A stretch of 64,000 nucleotides of DNA from Sphingobacterium thalpophilum (GCA_945868825.1 CAMBMM010000001.1:124001-188000); one strand, 5' to 3'; positions 9,956 through 20,613 are shown, counted from the first letter of the stretch. The notes: generated by a model not told the origin, from the letters alone. A program made the numbers and translations.

Positions 9956-11878
9956 TTAGTTTTTAAAATATAGGTGATTTTGATAAAGATAAGAGGCTTG
10001 TTGGTAATATGAAATAGCTTCTTTACGTAGTTCGGGGTTAATGGCAATTGCTTTGATATCGCTGGTTTCGAAATTTGGCGCAAAAGCATTCAGCTTTTTG
10101 TTGGGCTGTAAAATATACAATTGCTTGTTTTTGATGAAACCTAAACTCTGATAGGTACTAATAAAGACACGTTCTCTGCCTTCTTCTAAACGAAAAATAT
10201 CGTAGCCAAAAAATTTGCTTCGGTACTTGAAATTAAGCATGCCTAAAATAGTAGGGGCAATATCAATTTGAGCGGTAAGCCTATCAAAACGTTTTGGTTT
10301 TACGATGCCTGGTGCATAAATAATCATCGGAATGTGGTATTTATCTACTGGCAATTCTACTTTTCCGGCGCTCGAAGCACAATGGTCGGCCACAATCACA
10401 AAAATGGTTTTCTTAAACCAAGGTTTTTGTTGGGCTTCTTTAATAAATCGGCCAATCGCATAATCGGTATATTTTACAGCACCCTCACGTCCGCTATGCG
10501 AAGGTATATCGATACGGCCTTCGGGATAGGTATAGGGGCGGTGATTCGAAACCGTCATAATATGGCTAAAAAATGGTTTTTTATCTTGATAGTTTTTGTC
10601 TAACTCTTTTAAAGAAAGCGTAAACAAATCTTCATCGGCTACGCCCCAAATATTTTCGTAATGAATATCTTTCGGGTTAATGGCATCGCGATCGATGGCT
10701 TGATAGCCATTGTTGGCAAAGAAATAACCCATGTTATCGAAATAACTATAGCCGCCATAAATAAATTGTGTGCGGTAGCCTTTACTTTCAAATACACTTC
10801 CTAAAGAAAATAATCCTTCGTTATTAGGTCGCTTTACTATAGATTGTCCGGGCGTTGGTGGAATAGCTAGAGAAAGCGATTCTAAACCCCGTACCGTTCT
10901 GGTACCCGAAGCATAAAGCTGTGTAAATAAAATACCCTGGTCGGCTAAACCATCTAATTGCGGAGTAATGCCTTGAGTATTGCCAAAATGTGCCAAGAAA
11001 CTAGCGCTTAAACTTTCTACACTAATGAGTACCACGTTGAGTTTCTTCTCTGGTTCTTGGTGGCTAATTTCTCGTTCTATGCCTACGCTGTTGTTTATAA
11101 ATTTGCTATTTTTTTCTTGCAAAGACTTGCGTAAAATGCTTACCACTTCGTTTTGAGGCAAGGTTTGGTAAAAACTGGCATAATCTAATTCGTTGTTCCA
11201 AAAGGCCGAACCAAAATCGAACAATCCGTTGCCGGCTAACTCGTTGGCATATTCGTTTTCGCTAAATTTTTTACCCTTATTGCTCACCAAAAAGTAAGTA
11301 AGTAGCGGTAATACTAGCAGCGGAATAGCGATGGTCGTTCTTTTACCAAAACGGATACTTGCTTGCATAGATTGCTTAACGGAAGGCCGTATTTTCCACA
11401 AAACCCCTACAGAAATAAGGAGAATAGCTATTAGTAATTTACCTATTGGGTACGATTGCCAAATGTTTCCTACCACCTCGGTGGTGTATACTAAATAATC
11501 AACAGCAATGAAGTTGTATCGGGTAGAAAACTCATCCCAAAAAAACCATTCGGATACGGCGTTAAAAATGCCAAGAAATACCATGATTAAAAAGTAGCCA
11601 TACAGTACAAAACGATGGCCTGGTTTTCCATACCATTTGCTTGGCAAGAACCAACAGTATAAAACCAATGGAATAATGTAATAACTTAACATGGCTAAAT
11701 CATAAAATAGACCGATGCTAAACACTCCGAGCAGATTTAGGATGTTCCAATCGAAACCGCTGCCCGATTTAAGTAATAGTGCCATTCGGGTAAATGTAGA
11801 TATGGCTACACTGAGCAGTACTACCAGTTTTACCGGATAAAATTGCTCTTTAAAGGCTTTTTTGAGATAGCTAATCAT
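9956..11878 (-). CDS. LTA synthase family / sulfatase-domain membrane protein
   Basis: N-terminal TMs; VVLISVESLSASF, ASGTRTVRGLESL, YTDYAIGRFI, VIVADHCAS. Confidence 0.9.
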   Translation of the reverse strand: MISYLKKAFKEQFYPVKLVVLLSVAISTFTRMALLLKSGSGFDWNILNLLGVFSIGLFYDLAMLSYYIIPLVLYCWFLPSKWYGKPGHRFVLYGYFLIMVFLGIFNAVSEWFFWDEFSTRYNFIAVDYLVYTTEVVGNIWQSYPIGKLLIAILLISVGVLWKIRPSVKQSMQASIRFGKRTTIAIPLLVLPLLTYFLVSNKGKKFSENEYANELAGNGLFDFGSAFWNNELDYASFYQTLPQNEVVSILRKSLQEKNSKFINNSVGIEREISHQEPEKKLNVVLISVESLSASFLAHFGNTQGITPQLDGLADQGILFTQLYASGTRTVRGLESLSLAIPPTPGQSIVKRPNNEGLFSLGSVFESKGYRTQFIYGGYSYFDNMGYFFANNGYQAIDRDAINPKDIHYENIWGVADEDLFTLSLKELDKNYQDKKPFFSHIMTVSNHRPYTYPEGRIDIPSHSGREGAVKYTDYAIGRFIKEAQQKPWFKKTIFVIVADHCASSAGKVELPVDKYHIPMIIYAPGIVKPKRFDRLTAQIDIAPTILGMLNFKYRSKFFGYDIFRLEEGRERVFISTYQSLGFIKNKQLYILQPNKKLNAFAPNFETSDIKAIAINPELRKEAISYYQQASYLYQNHLYFKN

Positions 11879-13605
11879 CTTTTAAAATCTTGTTGTAAAA
11901 TTTCTAGTTCGAGTTCTACAAAGCTTACCAATTCTTGAATGTAGGTGGCGCTAAAATCAAATTTAATACCTGCTGTTTCATAAATTTCGCGGATGGTTTT
12001 GGTGTAGCCAAGTTTTAAGGCGTTTAAATACTGCTCTAGGCCTTTTTTAGGATTTTCTTTGTAATTTTTCCAAACAGCAATGGCACCTAATTGGGCCATT
12101 CCGTACTCAATATAATAAAATGGTACTTCGAAAATGTGTAGTTGTTTTTGCCATAAATTAAGTTCGGCCTCTTGGTGCTCTGTCCAATCGATAAAGTTGG
12201 CTCCAAATTTTTCAAATGTATTTTTCCAAGCGGCACTACGTTCTTCGGTGCTATGCTTGGGGTGGGTATATATCCAATGCTGAAATTGATCGACTACAGC
12301 AACCCAAGGCAAGGTTTTTAAAATATCTTTTAGCTGTTCTTGCTTGGCACGGTTTAGTTCTTCGGGATTGGTAAAAAATTCATCCCAATGGTCCATGGAA
12401 ATTAATTCCATGCTCATGGAGGCCAATTCGGCTACTTCCGATGGGCAATGTTTGAAATCGTTTAGCTCTAAATCGGCAGTAACAAAGGTGTGAATGGCGT
12501 GACCTCCTTCGTGTACCATGGTGGTTAAATCTCTAAAAGAACCTGCCGAATTCATAAAAATAAATGGGGCACCGGTTTCGGCTAATGGGTAATTGTAACC
12601 ACCAGGGGCTTTGCCTTTGCGGCTCTCCACATCAAATAAACCATTGGTTTTCATGGCTTGTAAGCGATCGCCCAAAAAGGGGTCTAATTTCCCGAAACAA
12701 GCAATGGATTTTTCTATTAATTCGGTCCCGTCTTTAAATGGTTTTAAGGCAGGCTTACCCGAGATGTCTACTTCCATATCCCATGGTTGTAAACTTGGTA
12801 ACGCTAAGGCTTTTTTGCGGGCATCGGCGTGTTTTGCCAAAACAGGTACCACGGTTTTCTCAATGGCTTCGTGAAACTGAAAACAGTCTTCGGGTGTATA
12901 ATCAAAGCGCCCTAAGGCTGCAAACATGTAATCCCTAAAATTATCGAAATTGGCATTTTGAGCCACTTGGTGACGAAGGCCACGCAAGGTGTTAAACAAG
13001 TCGTTTAGTGTATTTTTTTCGACTAAACGCCTGTTACTAATTGTCTGCCAGGCATTTTTTCTAGTTTCTCGGTTGGTATCTTTTAAAAAAGTGGCTGCTT
13101 GTTCTAGCGTATATTCTTGCCCATTTAATGTTACCGACATGGCACCAGTAATGCCTTGGTATTTTTGCTGCTCTACCTGAATGGTGGTTTGCAGCGGAAT
13201 GTTTTCTTCTCTAAAAAGCTCCAACGCTTTTTTGGTGCCACGAATTAATATGGCATATTTTGTTTGATCTAACTGAGCTAGAAAAGGGCTCTCTATAAAT
13301 TTACGATTCAATTGATCGTTTAGGGAAGCTACATTAGGTTCAATCTCTGTGGCGAAATATTGAAAAGAATTCAATAAAGCTTCGTCGGCAGTATTGCAGG
13401 TCATGCGGATATAACGCCAAGCGAAATCTTCTTCTAGCAAGGCATCTATTTCACTCCGATCGCGAAGCCATTGTTCCAACTCGGCGGCTGAGCCAATGCT
13501 GCGTTTAGCCAATTCGTCAAAAATGGGGTAAAGGTTTTCCCAAGTAATTTCAAAAACACCTTTTATATACGCTCTTTCTTTTTTCTTTATCACCAAATCT
13601 TTCAT
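11875..13605 (-). CDS. M3 family oligoendopeptidase
   Basis: MVHEGGHAIHTF (HExxH) plus M3 family context. Confidence 0.93.
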   Translation of the reverse strand: MKDLVIKKKERAYIKGVFEITWENLYPIFDELAKRSIGSAAELEQWLRDRSEIDALLEEDFAWRYIRMTCNTADEALLNSFQYFATEIEPNVASLNDQLNRKFIESPFLAQLDQTKYAILIRGTKKALELFREENIPLQTTIQVEQQKYQGITGAMSVTLNGQEYTLEQAATFLKDTNRETRKNAWQTISNRRLVEKNTLNDLFNTLRGLRHQVAQNANFDNFRDYMFAALGRFDYTPEDCFQFHEAIEKTVVPVLAKHADARKKALALPSLQPWDMEVDISGKPALKPFKDGTELIEKSIACFGKLDPFLGDRLQAMKTNGLFDVESRKGKAPGGYNYPLAETGAPFIFMNSAGSFRDLTTMVHEGGHAIHTFVTADLELNDFKHCPSEVAELASMSMELISMDHWDEFFTNPEELNRAKQEQLKDILKTLPWVAVVDQFQHWIYTHPKHSTEERSAAWKNTFEKFGANFIDWTEHQEAELNLWQKQLHIFEVPFYYIEYGMAQLGAIAVWKNYKENPKKGLEQYLNALKLGYTKTIREIYETAGIKFDFSATYIQELVSFVELELEILQQDFKR

Positions 13606-13611
13606 AAAATC

Positions 13612-14472
13612 TTATAAAGGGCTTCTAAGCCACACATCTAAAAAATAGCAGAGGGCAAAAATAACCGAAGCAATGCCGTTGGTGGTTTGAAAAGCTCGGT
13701 CTACTTTGCTCAAATCAGTAGGCTTTACTAATCTATGCTGATATAGTAATAAAATGCCGAAGAAGGCTAGTCCAGCTAAGTAAAACCAACTCAAGGTGGT
13801 ATAAAATACCGGCATAATTAAGCAAAAAAGTGCCAATACATGTAAAATTTCGGATACACGTAGGGCTTTTTTAGCACCTAGCCAAGCCGGTATAGAAAAT
13901 AAGTTTTCTTGCTTGTCAAAAGCTTCGTCTTGCAGGGCATAAATAATATCAAATCCGCTTACCCAGCAGAATACGGCTAATGAAAAAAATATCGGTGTCC
14001 AAGCGAATGCCCCTGTAACTACTAAATAAGCACCCATAGGTGCTAAGGCTAAGCCCAAGCCCAACACCAAATGGCATAGGGGTGTAAAGCGTTTGGTAAA
14101 GCTATAGCCCAACACAACCAAGAGTGCAATGGGGCTCAATGCCAAACAAAGTGGGTTAATAAAATAGGTGCTGGTAATAAATAAGGCTGAATTGAGCACC
14201 GTGAATAAAAGTGCTTCTTTTGGTTTTACTCGGCCGGCTGGAATATCTCTAGTGGCCGTTCTTGGATTTTTGGCGTCGATAGAACGATCTAAGTAGCGAT
14301 TAAAAGCCATGGCAGCATTGCGTGCAAAAACCATGCAGGCCAGCATGAGCACAAACGATAGCCAATTGAAATTGTAGGATGTGGTATTTAACGCCAAAAA
14401 AAAACCAATGCAAGCAAAGGGTAAGGCAAAAACAGTGTGTGCAAAAAGTACTAATGAAACGTATTTTCTCAT
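13612..14472 (-). CDS. ubiA: UbiA-like prenyltransferase (4-hydroxybenzoate polyprenyltransferase family)
   Basis: NAAMAFNRYLDRSIDAKNPRTATRDIPAG, DIIYALQDEAFDKQENLFSIP. Confidence 0.88.
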   Translation of the reverse strand: MRKYVSLVLFAHTVFALPFACIGFFLALNTTSYNFNWLSFVLMLACMVFARNAAMAFNRYLDRSIDAKNPRTATRDIPAGRVKPKEALLFTVLNSALFITSTYFINPLCLALSPIALLVVLGYSFTKRFTPLCHLVLGLGLALAPMGAYLVVTGAFAWTPIFFSLAVFCWVSGFDIIYALQDEAFDKQENLFSIPAWLGAKKALRVSEILHVLALFCLIMPVFYTTLSWFYLAGLAFFGILLLYQHRLVKPTDLSKVDRAFQTTNGIASVIFALCYFLDVWLRSPL

Positions 14473-15071
14473 AAAACAAAGGCTTGGTTCAGTTCGCTGA
14501 TGGAGCCTAATACCGCCTCTCTTCCTAAAGCATTTTCGGCAGAAGTAATGAAAATTTTAGGTACATCTTCGAAAGATTTTAGTAATTCCTTACGAAATTT
14601 GGCAACGGTTTGATCCGTTTTTACTGCCGATTGCTTATCTGCCTTGGTAAAAATGAGTAGGAAGGGAATGCCCGTTTCGCCAAGCCAATTGCAAAAATCG
14701 ATATCATTCTTTTGCGGCTCTACTCGGCTATCAATTAATACAAAAACACATTGTAGGCTTTCTCTGTGGCGTAAATAATAGCGTATAAAACGCTCCCATT
14801 CGCCACGGTTTACTTTTGAAGTTCGGGCGTAGCCATAGCCGGGTAAATCTACCAGATACCAATCTTCATTTACTCTAAAGTGGTTTATTAATTGAGTTTT
14901 CCCCGGAGTTTGAGAAGTTTTGGCTAAACCTTTGCGTTGCAAAAGCATGTTAATTAGCGACGATTTCCCCACATTAGATCGACCAATAAAAGCATATTCG
15001 GGGAGCACCGGAGGCGGTAATTTATCCGTTCTGGTATTGCTGCATATAAATTCGGCGCTTTTAATAATCAT
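14469..15071 (-). CDS. engB: Ribosome biogenesis GTP-binding protein YihA/YsxC
   Basis: FIGRSNVGKSSLINML, TSQTPGKTQLINHF, LVDLPGYGYA, FTKADK. Confidence 0.96.
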   Translation of the reverse strand: MIIKSAEFICSNTRTDKLPPPVLPEYAFIGRSNVGKSSLINMLLQRKGLAKTSQTPGKTQLINHFRVNEDWYLVDLPGYGYARTSKVNRGEWERFIRYYLRHRESLQCVFVLIDSRVEPQKNDIDFCNWLGETGIPFLLIFTKADKQSAVKTDQTVAKFRKELLKSFEDVPKIFITSAENALGREAVLGSISELNQAFVL

Positions 15072-15075
15072 CGGT

Positions 15076-15083
15076 CAAAGTTA
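15076..15083 (-). promoter_or_regulatory. Candidate -7 box TAACTTTG for engB
   Basis: CAAAGTTA on + strand, 4 nt from the engB ATG. Confidence 0.4.
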
Positions 15084-15159
15084 AGGCTTTAAGCCTGTAA
15101 TTTTTCGCTTTTAGGATAAAATAATGACATATTTGATGCTTATTCTGCATCTACAAACT

Positions 15160-15167
15160 TATCTTTG
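15160..15167 (+). promoter_or_regulatory. Candidate -7 box TATCTTTG for ubiE
   Basis: Matches TAnnTTTG, 5 nt before the ATG at 15173. Confidence 0.45.
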
Positions 15168-15172
15168 TAACG

Positions 15173-15910
15173 ATGTCTAAAGTGGTTACTCCATATCAAG
15201 ATGCCAAAGCCTCTAAAAAAGAGCAAGTGGCCCAAATGTTTACGAATATTGCTAAGACTTATGATTTTCTAAATCATTTCTTATCGTTAGGAATAGATGT
15301 GATTTGGCGTAAAATTGCTATGAAAGAATTGGCTGCTTTACAGCCTAAACAAATTTTAGATGTGGCTACCGGCACCGGCGATTTTGCTTTCGAAGCCATT
15401 CGTGCTTTACATCCTCAAAAAGTAGTTGGTGTAGATATTTCGGAAGGTATGTTGGCTATGGCTAGAGAGAAAATAGTAAAAAGAGGGTTATCAGCGCAAT
15501 TTGAAGTACACTTAGGTGATTCAGAAAAATTGAATTTTGAAGAAGCCAGTTTCGATGCCGTTACCGTAGCTTACGGGGTGCGTAATTTCGAAAACCTTTC
15601 TGCTGGCTTAAGCGATATGTACCGAGTGTTAAAACCTGGAGGTAAAGCCCTGGTATTGGAGTTTTCAAAACCCAAAGCTTTCCCAATAAAGCAAGTGTAT
15701 CATTTTTATTTTCATTATGTAACACCAAGTATAGGCAAGCTATTTTCTAAAGATACGAGCGCCTATGCCTATTTGCCCGAATCGGTAGCCGCCTTTCCAG
15801 ATGGTGCCGATTTTGTTAAATTGATGTCTCAAGTTGGATTTAAAGAAGCAAAGTGTCGTCCGTTGGCCTTTGGTATTTGTTCTATTTATACCGGTGTAAA
15901 GCATGCGTAA
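15173..15910 (+). CDS. ubiE: Demethylmenaquinone methyltransferase (UbiE/MenG)
   Basis: LDVATGTGDFAFEA, VGVDISEGMLAMAREK, VTVAYGVRNFENL, LPESVAAFPDG. Confidence 0.96.
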   Translation: MSKVVTPYQDAKASKKEQVAQMFTNIAKTYDFLNHFLSLGIDVIWRKIAMKELAALQPKQILDVATGTGDFAFEAIRALHPQKVVGVDISEGMLAMAREKIVKRGLSAQFEVHLGDSEKLNFEEASFDAVTVAYGVRNFENLSAGLSDMYRVLKPGGKALVLEFSKPKAFPIKQVYHFYFHYVTPSIGKLFSKDTSAYAYLPESVAAFPDGADFVKLMSQVGFKEAKCRPLAFGICSIYTGVKHA

Positions 15911-16643
15911 ACGTATCGGTATATATTTCTTGCTGATGTTTTTAGCTTGTACTGGCTATGCTCAAGAAAATTGGGGTGGCGGTGTAGATAATGACAATGT
16001 GCATTTTGGTTTTGGCTTTCAATTCTCAAATACCGAGTTTAAGTTATACAAAGCAGCTAATTGGCAAATTCCTTTTCCCGATCCAGATAATGGCGGAGCA
16101 CCCTTGACAAGCCCATTGGTAAGTATCAGTTCGCCCATGTCGTCGGGTTTTGGTTTAGGTTTTATTACCGATGTGCGTTTGGGTAAACACCTTAATTTTA
16201 GGACAACCCCGGCTTTAGTTTTTGCAGATCGTTATATTGATTATGTCTACCAAAACAGTGCCGATAATACCCGAAAAATTGTGCAAACTGCCACGGTAGA
16301 TTTACCATTGGGTTTCAAATTAAAATCAGACCGAAGACGAAATTTTAGAGCCTACGTTTTAGGCGGAGTAAAATATTCTATCGATATTATCTCTAAAAAT
16401 AAACTAAACGACGACGATCTTGGGCAATTAGATAAGTTGGTGAAAACCAACCGGAATATATTGTGGTATGAAGCCGGAATAGGCTTTGATTTCTATTTCG
16501 AATTTTTCAAATTATCGCCCGAAATTAAATGGTCGCAATCGGTAAACAATGTACTTGCTCCTGCCACTACTTCAAATGCCTACACCACACCTTTAGAGAA
16601 ATTATTTGCACGCAACTTTCAATTTAGTTTATATTTTGAATAA
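15903..16643 (+). CDS. porT: Outer-membrane beta-barrel protein, PorT (SprT)-like T9SS component
   Basis: Signal peptide, aromatic-terminated barrel (FQFSLYFE); overlaps ubiE by 8 nt, matching the known ubiE-porT neighbourhood in Bacteroidota. Confidence 0.75.
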   Translation: MRKRIGIYFLLMFLACTGYAQENWGGGVDNDNVHFGFGFQFSNTEFKLYKAANWQIPFPDPDNGGAPLTSPLVSISSPMSSGFGLGFITDVRLGKHLNFRTTPALVFADRYIDYVYQNSADNTRKIVQTATVDLPLGFKLKSDRRRNFRAYVLGGVKYSIDIISKNKLNDDDLGQLDKLVKTNRNILWYEAGIGFDFYFEFFKLSPEIKWSQSVNNVLAPATTSNAYTTPLEKLFARNFQFSLYFE

Positions 16644-16679
16644 GAATTTAAATATGGTGCATCAACATCTAACAAAATT

Positions 16680-17438
16680 ATGCCTAAAATAGCCTTTATT
16701 ACCGGTGCAAGTGCCGGCATTGGTGCCGCCACGGCCACTATACTAGCTCAAAATGGCTACAATTTGCTGTTGGCTGCTCGTAGACTAGATCGCTTAGAAA
16801 CGCTGGCTGCCGATTTGCAAGCTCAGTACGGAGTTCGTGTTCATGCCTTCGCTTTAGACGTTCGTAATAGAGTAGAAGTGAGTGCGCAATTGAATGCTCT
16901 TCCGCCCGAATGGCGTGCCATTGATGTTCTGGTAAATAATGCTGGATTAAGTCAAGGCATGGATGCCTTTCACGAAGCCAATATGGACGATTGGGATACC
17001 ATGATTGATACCAATATAAAAGGTTTGCTGTATGTGAGTCGCTTGGTTGCGGAGTGGATGGTTGCTCGTAAAGCCGGACATATTATAAATATTGGCTCCA
17101 TTGCTGGTAAAGAAACCTATGCCAATGGTAATGTATATTGTGCTACTAAACATGCGGTTGATTCTTTAAATAAAGCCATGCGTATAGATTTGTTGCCTCA
17201 TACAATTCGGGTAACGGGTATTCACCCAGGAGCGGTGGAAACCGAATTTTCGGCCGTTCGTTTTAAAGGCGATTTAGAGCGGGCTAAAAAAGTATACGAT
17301 GGTTTTGAGCCATTAATTGCGCAAGATATTGCAGAAGCTATTTGGTTTGCCGTGAGCCGACCGGCACATGTAACTATTAACGATTTGGTGATTATGCCAA
17401 CCGCTCAAGCCAATACCAGTCATTTACTAAAAAAATAA
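16680..17438 (+). CDS. SDR family NAD(P)-dependent oxidoreductase (YdfG-like)
   Basis: TGASAGIGAATA, LVNNAGLSQG, IINIGSIAGKETYANGNVYCATK. Confidence 0.93.
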   Translation: MPKIAFITGASAGIGAATATILAQNGYNLLLAARRLDRLETLAADLQAQYGVRVHAFALDVRNRVEVSAQLNALPPEWRAIDVLVNNAGLSQGMDAFHEANMDDWDTMIDTNIKGLLYVSRLVAEWMVARKAGHIINIGSIAGKETYANGNVYCATKHAVDSLNKAMRIDLLPHTIRVTGIHPGAVETEFSAVRFKGDLERAKKVYDGFEPLIAQDIAEAIWFAVSRPAHVTINDLVIMPTAQANTSHLLKK

Positions 17439-17444
17439 AAGCAT

Positions 17445-17897
17445 ATGAGTTTACAAGCTAGTATTGATCAGGATATTAAAACCGCCATGTTGGCTAAAAA
17501 TGAGGCCGGTCTTCGTGGACTCAGAGCTATTAAATCTGCTTTATTAGTAGCTAAAACAGAAAAAGGAGCTTCGCAGAACATAGATGAGGCAGCTGAATTG
17601 AAAGTATTGCAAAAATTGGTAAAGCAGCGCAAAGAATCGGCAGCTATTTACCAAGAACAAAACAGACCGGATTTGTACCAAATAGAGGCCGAAGAAATTG
17701 CCGTTATAGAAGCTTATCTGCCTAAATCGCTAGATAAAGAAGAGGTTGAAGCTGTTATTCGCAGTTTAATTGCCCAAAGTGGAGCAAGCGGTATGCAAGA
17801 TATGGGTAAGATCATGGGACTTGCTACCAAAGAATTAGCTGGTCAAGCCGATGGAAAATTGATTTCTGAATTGGTTAAACAATTATTAAATCAGTAG
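17445..17897 (+). CDS. GatB/YqeY domain-containing protein
   Basis: LRAIKSALLVAKTEKG, KQRKESAAIYQEQNRPDL, IEAYLPKSL, MGLATKELAGQADGKLISELVKQLL. Confidence 0.92.
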   Translation: MSLQASIDQDIKTAMLAKNEAGLRGLRAIKSALLVAKTEKGASQNIDEAAELKVLQKLVKQRKESAAIYQEQNRPDLYQIEAEEIAVIEAYLPKSLDKEEVEAVIRSLIAQSGASGMQDMGKIMGLATKELAGQADGKLISELVKQLLNQ

Positions 17898-17975
17898 TAT
17901 CCCTCATGTTCGAACATTAATTTTTAGTATTATTGGGTAAATTTTGGTTAAGCCAACACATCAACACGAACATAC

Positions 17976-18740
17976 ATGCAATTTACAGTTAAAGAAGAAA
18001 AAGGGTTTAAATACGTAGAAGAAGGCGAAGGAGAAGTGCTTATACTGCTGCATGGCTTAATGGGTGCGCTGAGTAATTGGGAGGCTGTTATCAACGAATT
18101 TAAAGGCAGATATCGGGTTATTATCCCTATGTTGCCTATTTACGATTTGCCTTTGTTAACCACTGGTGTAAAAACCCTATCTAAATTCTTGAACAGATTT
18201 ATGAAGTTTAAGCAGTTAGAGCAGTCTATTTTATTGGGTAATTCCTTAGGCGGTCATGTGGGTTTGATTTTTACGATAAAGCATACTGCAAAGGTGAAAG
18301 CGCTTGTGTTGGCCGGTAGTTCTGGTTTGTACGAAAATGCATTTGGTGGTACGTTCCCGAAACGTGAAAACTACGAGTTTATTAAAGAAAAAGTAGAGTT
18401 AACCTTTTACAACCCGGCTACAGCCACCAAAGAATTGGTGGACGAAGTGTACGCCGCGGTGAATGATCGGCATAAGGTTATTCGTATTTTAGCGATGGCT
18501 AAATCAGCCATTCGTCATAATATTGCCAAAGAATTAAAACACATTACTGTTCCAGTTTGTTTAATTTGGGGTAAAAACGATATTGTAACTCCACCAGAAG
18601 TGGCCGTAGAGTTTAATCAACTTTTGCCCGACTCTGAACTAAATTGGATTGATAAATGTGGACATGCCCCCATGATGGAGCACCCGGCACAGTTTAACAC
18701 GTATTTAAATTCATTTTTAACTCGAATTGCCTCCACCTAA
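17976..18740 (+). CDS. Alpha/beta hydrolase
   Basis: LLHGLMGALSNWE, LLGNSLGGHVGL, WGKNDIVTPPE, CGHAPMMEHP. Confidence 0.9.
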   Translation: MQFTVKEEKGFKYVEEGEGEVLILLHGLMGALSNWEAVINEFKGRYRVIIPMLPIYDLPLLTTGVKTLSKFLNRFMKFKQLEQSILLGNSLGGHVGLIFTIKHTAKVKALVLAGSSGLYENAFGGTFPKRENYEFIKEKVELTFYNPATATKELVDEVYAAVNDRHKVIRILAMAKSAIRHNIAKELKHITVPVCLIWGKNDIVTPPEVAVEFNQLLPDSELNWIDKCGHAPMMEHPAQFNTYLNSFLTRIAST

Positions 18741-18818
18741 TGGTAGTAAACATCATTCAGCATACCACTAGGTTAGTGCTTACGTTAAGAATGAATCAAT
18801 AATTATTTAACCTTAATG

Positions 18819-18847
18819 CCTGATATGTATATCTTACATCAGGTTTT
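18819..18847 (+). terminator. Candidate rho-independent terminator
   Basis: CCTGATATGTA-TATCT-TACATCAGG followed by TTTTT; one bulged base. Confidence 0.6.
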
Positions 18848-18932
18848 TAATCAATTGGATGCTGCTTCAAATTTTGCGCTTCCATATAGTACTAAATTAA
18901 AGAATGGCTGAGGTCAATAAAACAGCATAGGT

Positions 18933-19814
18933 ATGAAAGTTGCAATTTACGGACGTCGATTTAATACACGTGTAGTTCCTTTTCTACAGCATCTATTCGA
19001 TTCTTTGCTTAAAAAAGGAATTGATGTAGTGGTGTATGATAAGTTTCATGAATTTATCCAAGATCAAGTTTCTTTACCAAAAGTTCCCGATACTTTTTCG
19101 GCAGGAGATGATTTAAGTGGTAAGGTAGATATCATGTTTAGCTTAGGCGGTGATGGTACTTTGTTGGATACCGTTACCCTCATCAGAGATTCTAACATTC
19201 CTGTTTTGGGAATTAACTTCGGTCGTTTGGGCTTTTTGGCAAGTATAAATAAAGATGCCATAGACGAGGCCATAGAAAGCCTTTTACATAAGCAATATAC
19301 GTTGGATAAACGTTCCTTATTGTGTATTGAATCAGCATTTAACCCATTTGGCGTCGATAATTTTGCCCTGAACGATATTACGTTTCATAAACGAGATACG
19401 TCTGCCATGATTATCATTCATGCCTATTTAAACAACGAATTTTTAAACTCGTATTGGGCCGATGGACTTATCGTGGCTACCCCAACGGGTTCTACCGCGT
19501 ATTCATTAAGTTGCGGCGGCCCCATTGTAATGCCTAGTTCGGGCAATATAGTAGTAACCCCCATTGCCCCACATAACTTAAATGTGCGGCCCATTGTATT
19601 ATCAGATAGCAACGAATTATCTTTTGAAATAGAAGGAAGAAGTTCAAAATACCGCTTGTCTTGCGATTCAAGAACCGAAGTAGTAGATACCTCGGTAAAA
19701 ATTGTGGTAAAAAAAGCACCTTTTGAAATAAATCTAATTCGTTTACATCAAGAAAACTACCTCGAAACCTTAAGAAATAAATTGCTTTGGGGTATTGATA
19801 CACGGAATTATTAA
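18933..19814 (+). CDS. nadK: NAD kinase
   Basis: SLGGDGTLLDTV, GINFGRLGFLA, ALNDITFHKR, DGLIVATPTGSTAYSLSCGGPI. Confidence 0.96.
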   Translation: MKVAIYGRRFNTRVVPFLQHLFDSLLKKGIDVVVYDKFHEFIQDQVSLPKVPDTFSAGDDLSGKVDIMFSLGGDGTLLDTVTLIRDSNIPVLGINFGRLGFLASINKDAIDEAIESLLHKQYTLDKRSLLCIESAFNPFGVDNFALNDITFHKRDTSAMIIIHAYLNNEFLNSYWADGLIVATPTGSTAYSLSCGGPIVMPSSGNIVVTPIAPHNLNVRPIVLSDSNELSFEIEGRSSKYRLSCDSRTEVVDTSVKIVVKKAPFEINLIRLHQENYLETLRNKLLWGIDTRNY

Positions 19815-20605
19815 TGAGCAAGCGATTCGTAGTTCTTTTTTTAATACATATTAGTGCACTCCAACTACGTGCCCAAACTTGGGAGGTTGGAGGCTTTCTG
19901 GGTGCCTCTGGCTACATGGGCGATTTAAACCAAACAGGTATTAGCCAGTTTAACAACGTGGCTTTTGGAGGCCAAATAAAACGTAATTTCGATCCCAATT
20001 GGTCCGCTAAACTCAATTTTGTACATGGTACTATTTTGGCTAGCGATGCGAAATCAAATTCGGTAAATCAGCAAATGCGTAACCTTAGTTTTTATTCGCC
20101 AATCTCAGAACTTTCCTTACAAGTAGAATTTAACTTTTTGTCTTATTTAGCCGGTATTAGCCGTACCCGTATCACACCTTTTTTGTTTAGTGGACTGGGT
20201 GCCATCAAATTTAACCCCAAAGTAGACATAAGTGGCGGAGGTATTGTAAATACCTTTGCCTTAAACGATTATTTAACCGAGGGACAAACACAACCCTATA
20301 AAACCTTAGCCATGAGTATACCCTATGGTATTGGGGTGAAATATAATATTAATAGTACCTGGAATTTGAATGCTGAAATTGGCTATAGAACTGCTTATAC
20401 CGATTATTTAGACGATGTGAGTCTGAATTATCCTACAGATTTAACTACCCGCCCATATCTAAGTCAATTACTTTCAGACCCATCGGGTATGGCACCAAAC
20501 GGTGGCCAACGTGGCGATTATAGGAAAAGAGACACCTATATGTTTGCGGGCTTAAGCCTAACTTATACCTTTGTAAGCCGAAAATGTCCGGTTGTAGGCA
20601 ATTAA
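19814..20605 (+). CDS. DUF6089-like outer membrane beta-barrel protein
   Basis: Signal peptide, EVGGFLGASGYMGDLNQT, barrel-like alternation; start overlaps nadK stop by 1 nt. Confidence 0.8.
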   Translation: MSKRFVVLFLIHISALQLRAQTWEVGGFLGASGYMGDLNQTGISQFNNVAFGGQIKRNFDPNWSAKLNFVHGTILASDAKSNSVNQQMRNLSFYSPISELSLQVEFNFLSYLAGISRTRITPFLFSGLGAIKFNPKVDISGGGIVNTFALNDYLTEGQTQPYKTLAMSIPYGIGVKYNINSTWNLNAEIGYRTAYTDYLDDVSLNYPTDLTTRPYLSQLLSDPSGMAPNGGQRGDYRKRDTYMFAGLSLTYTFVSRKCPVVGN

Positions 20606-20613
20606 TATAAAAT

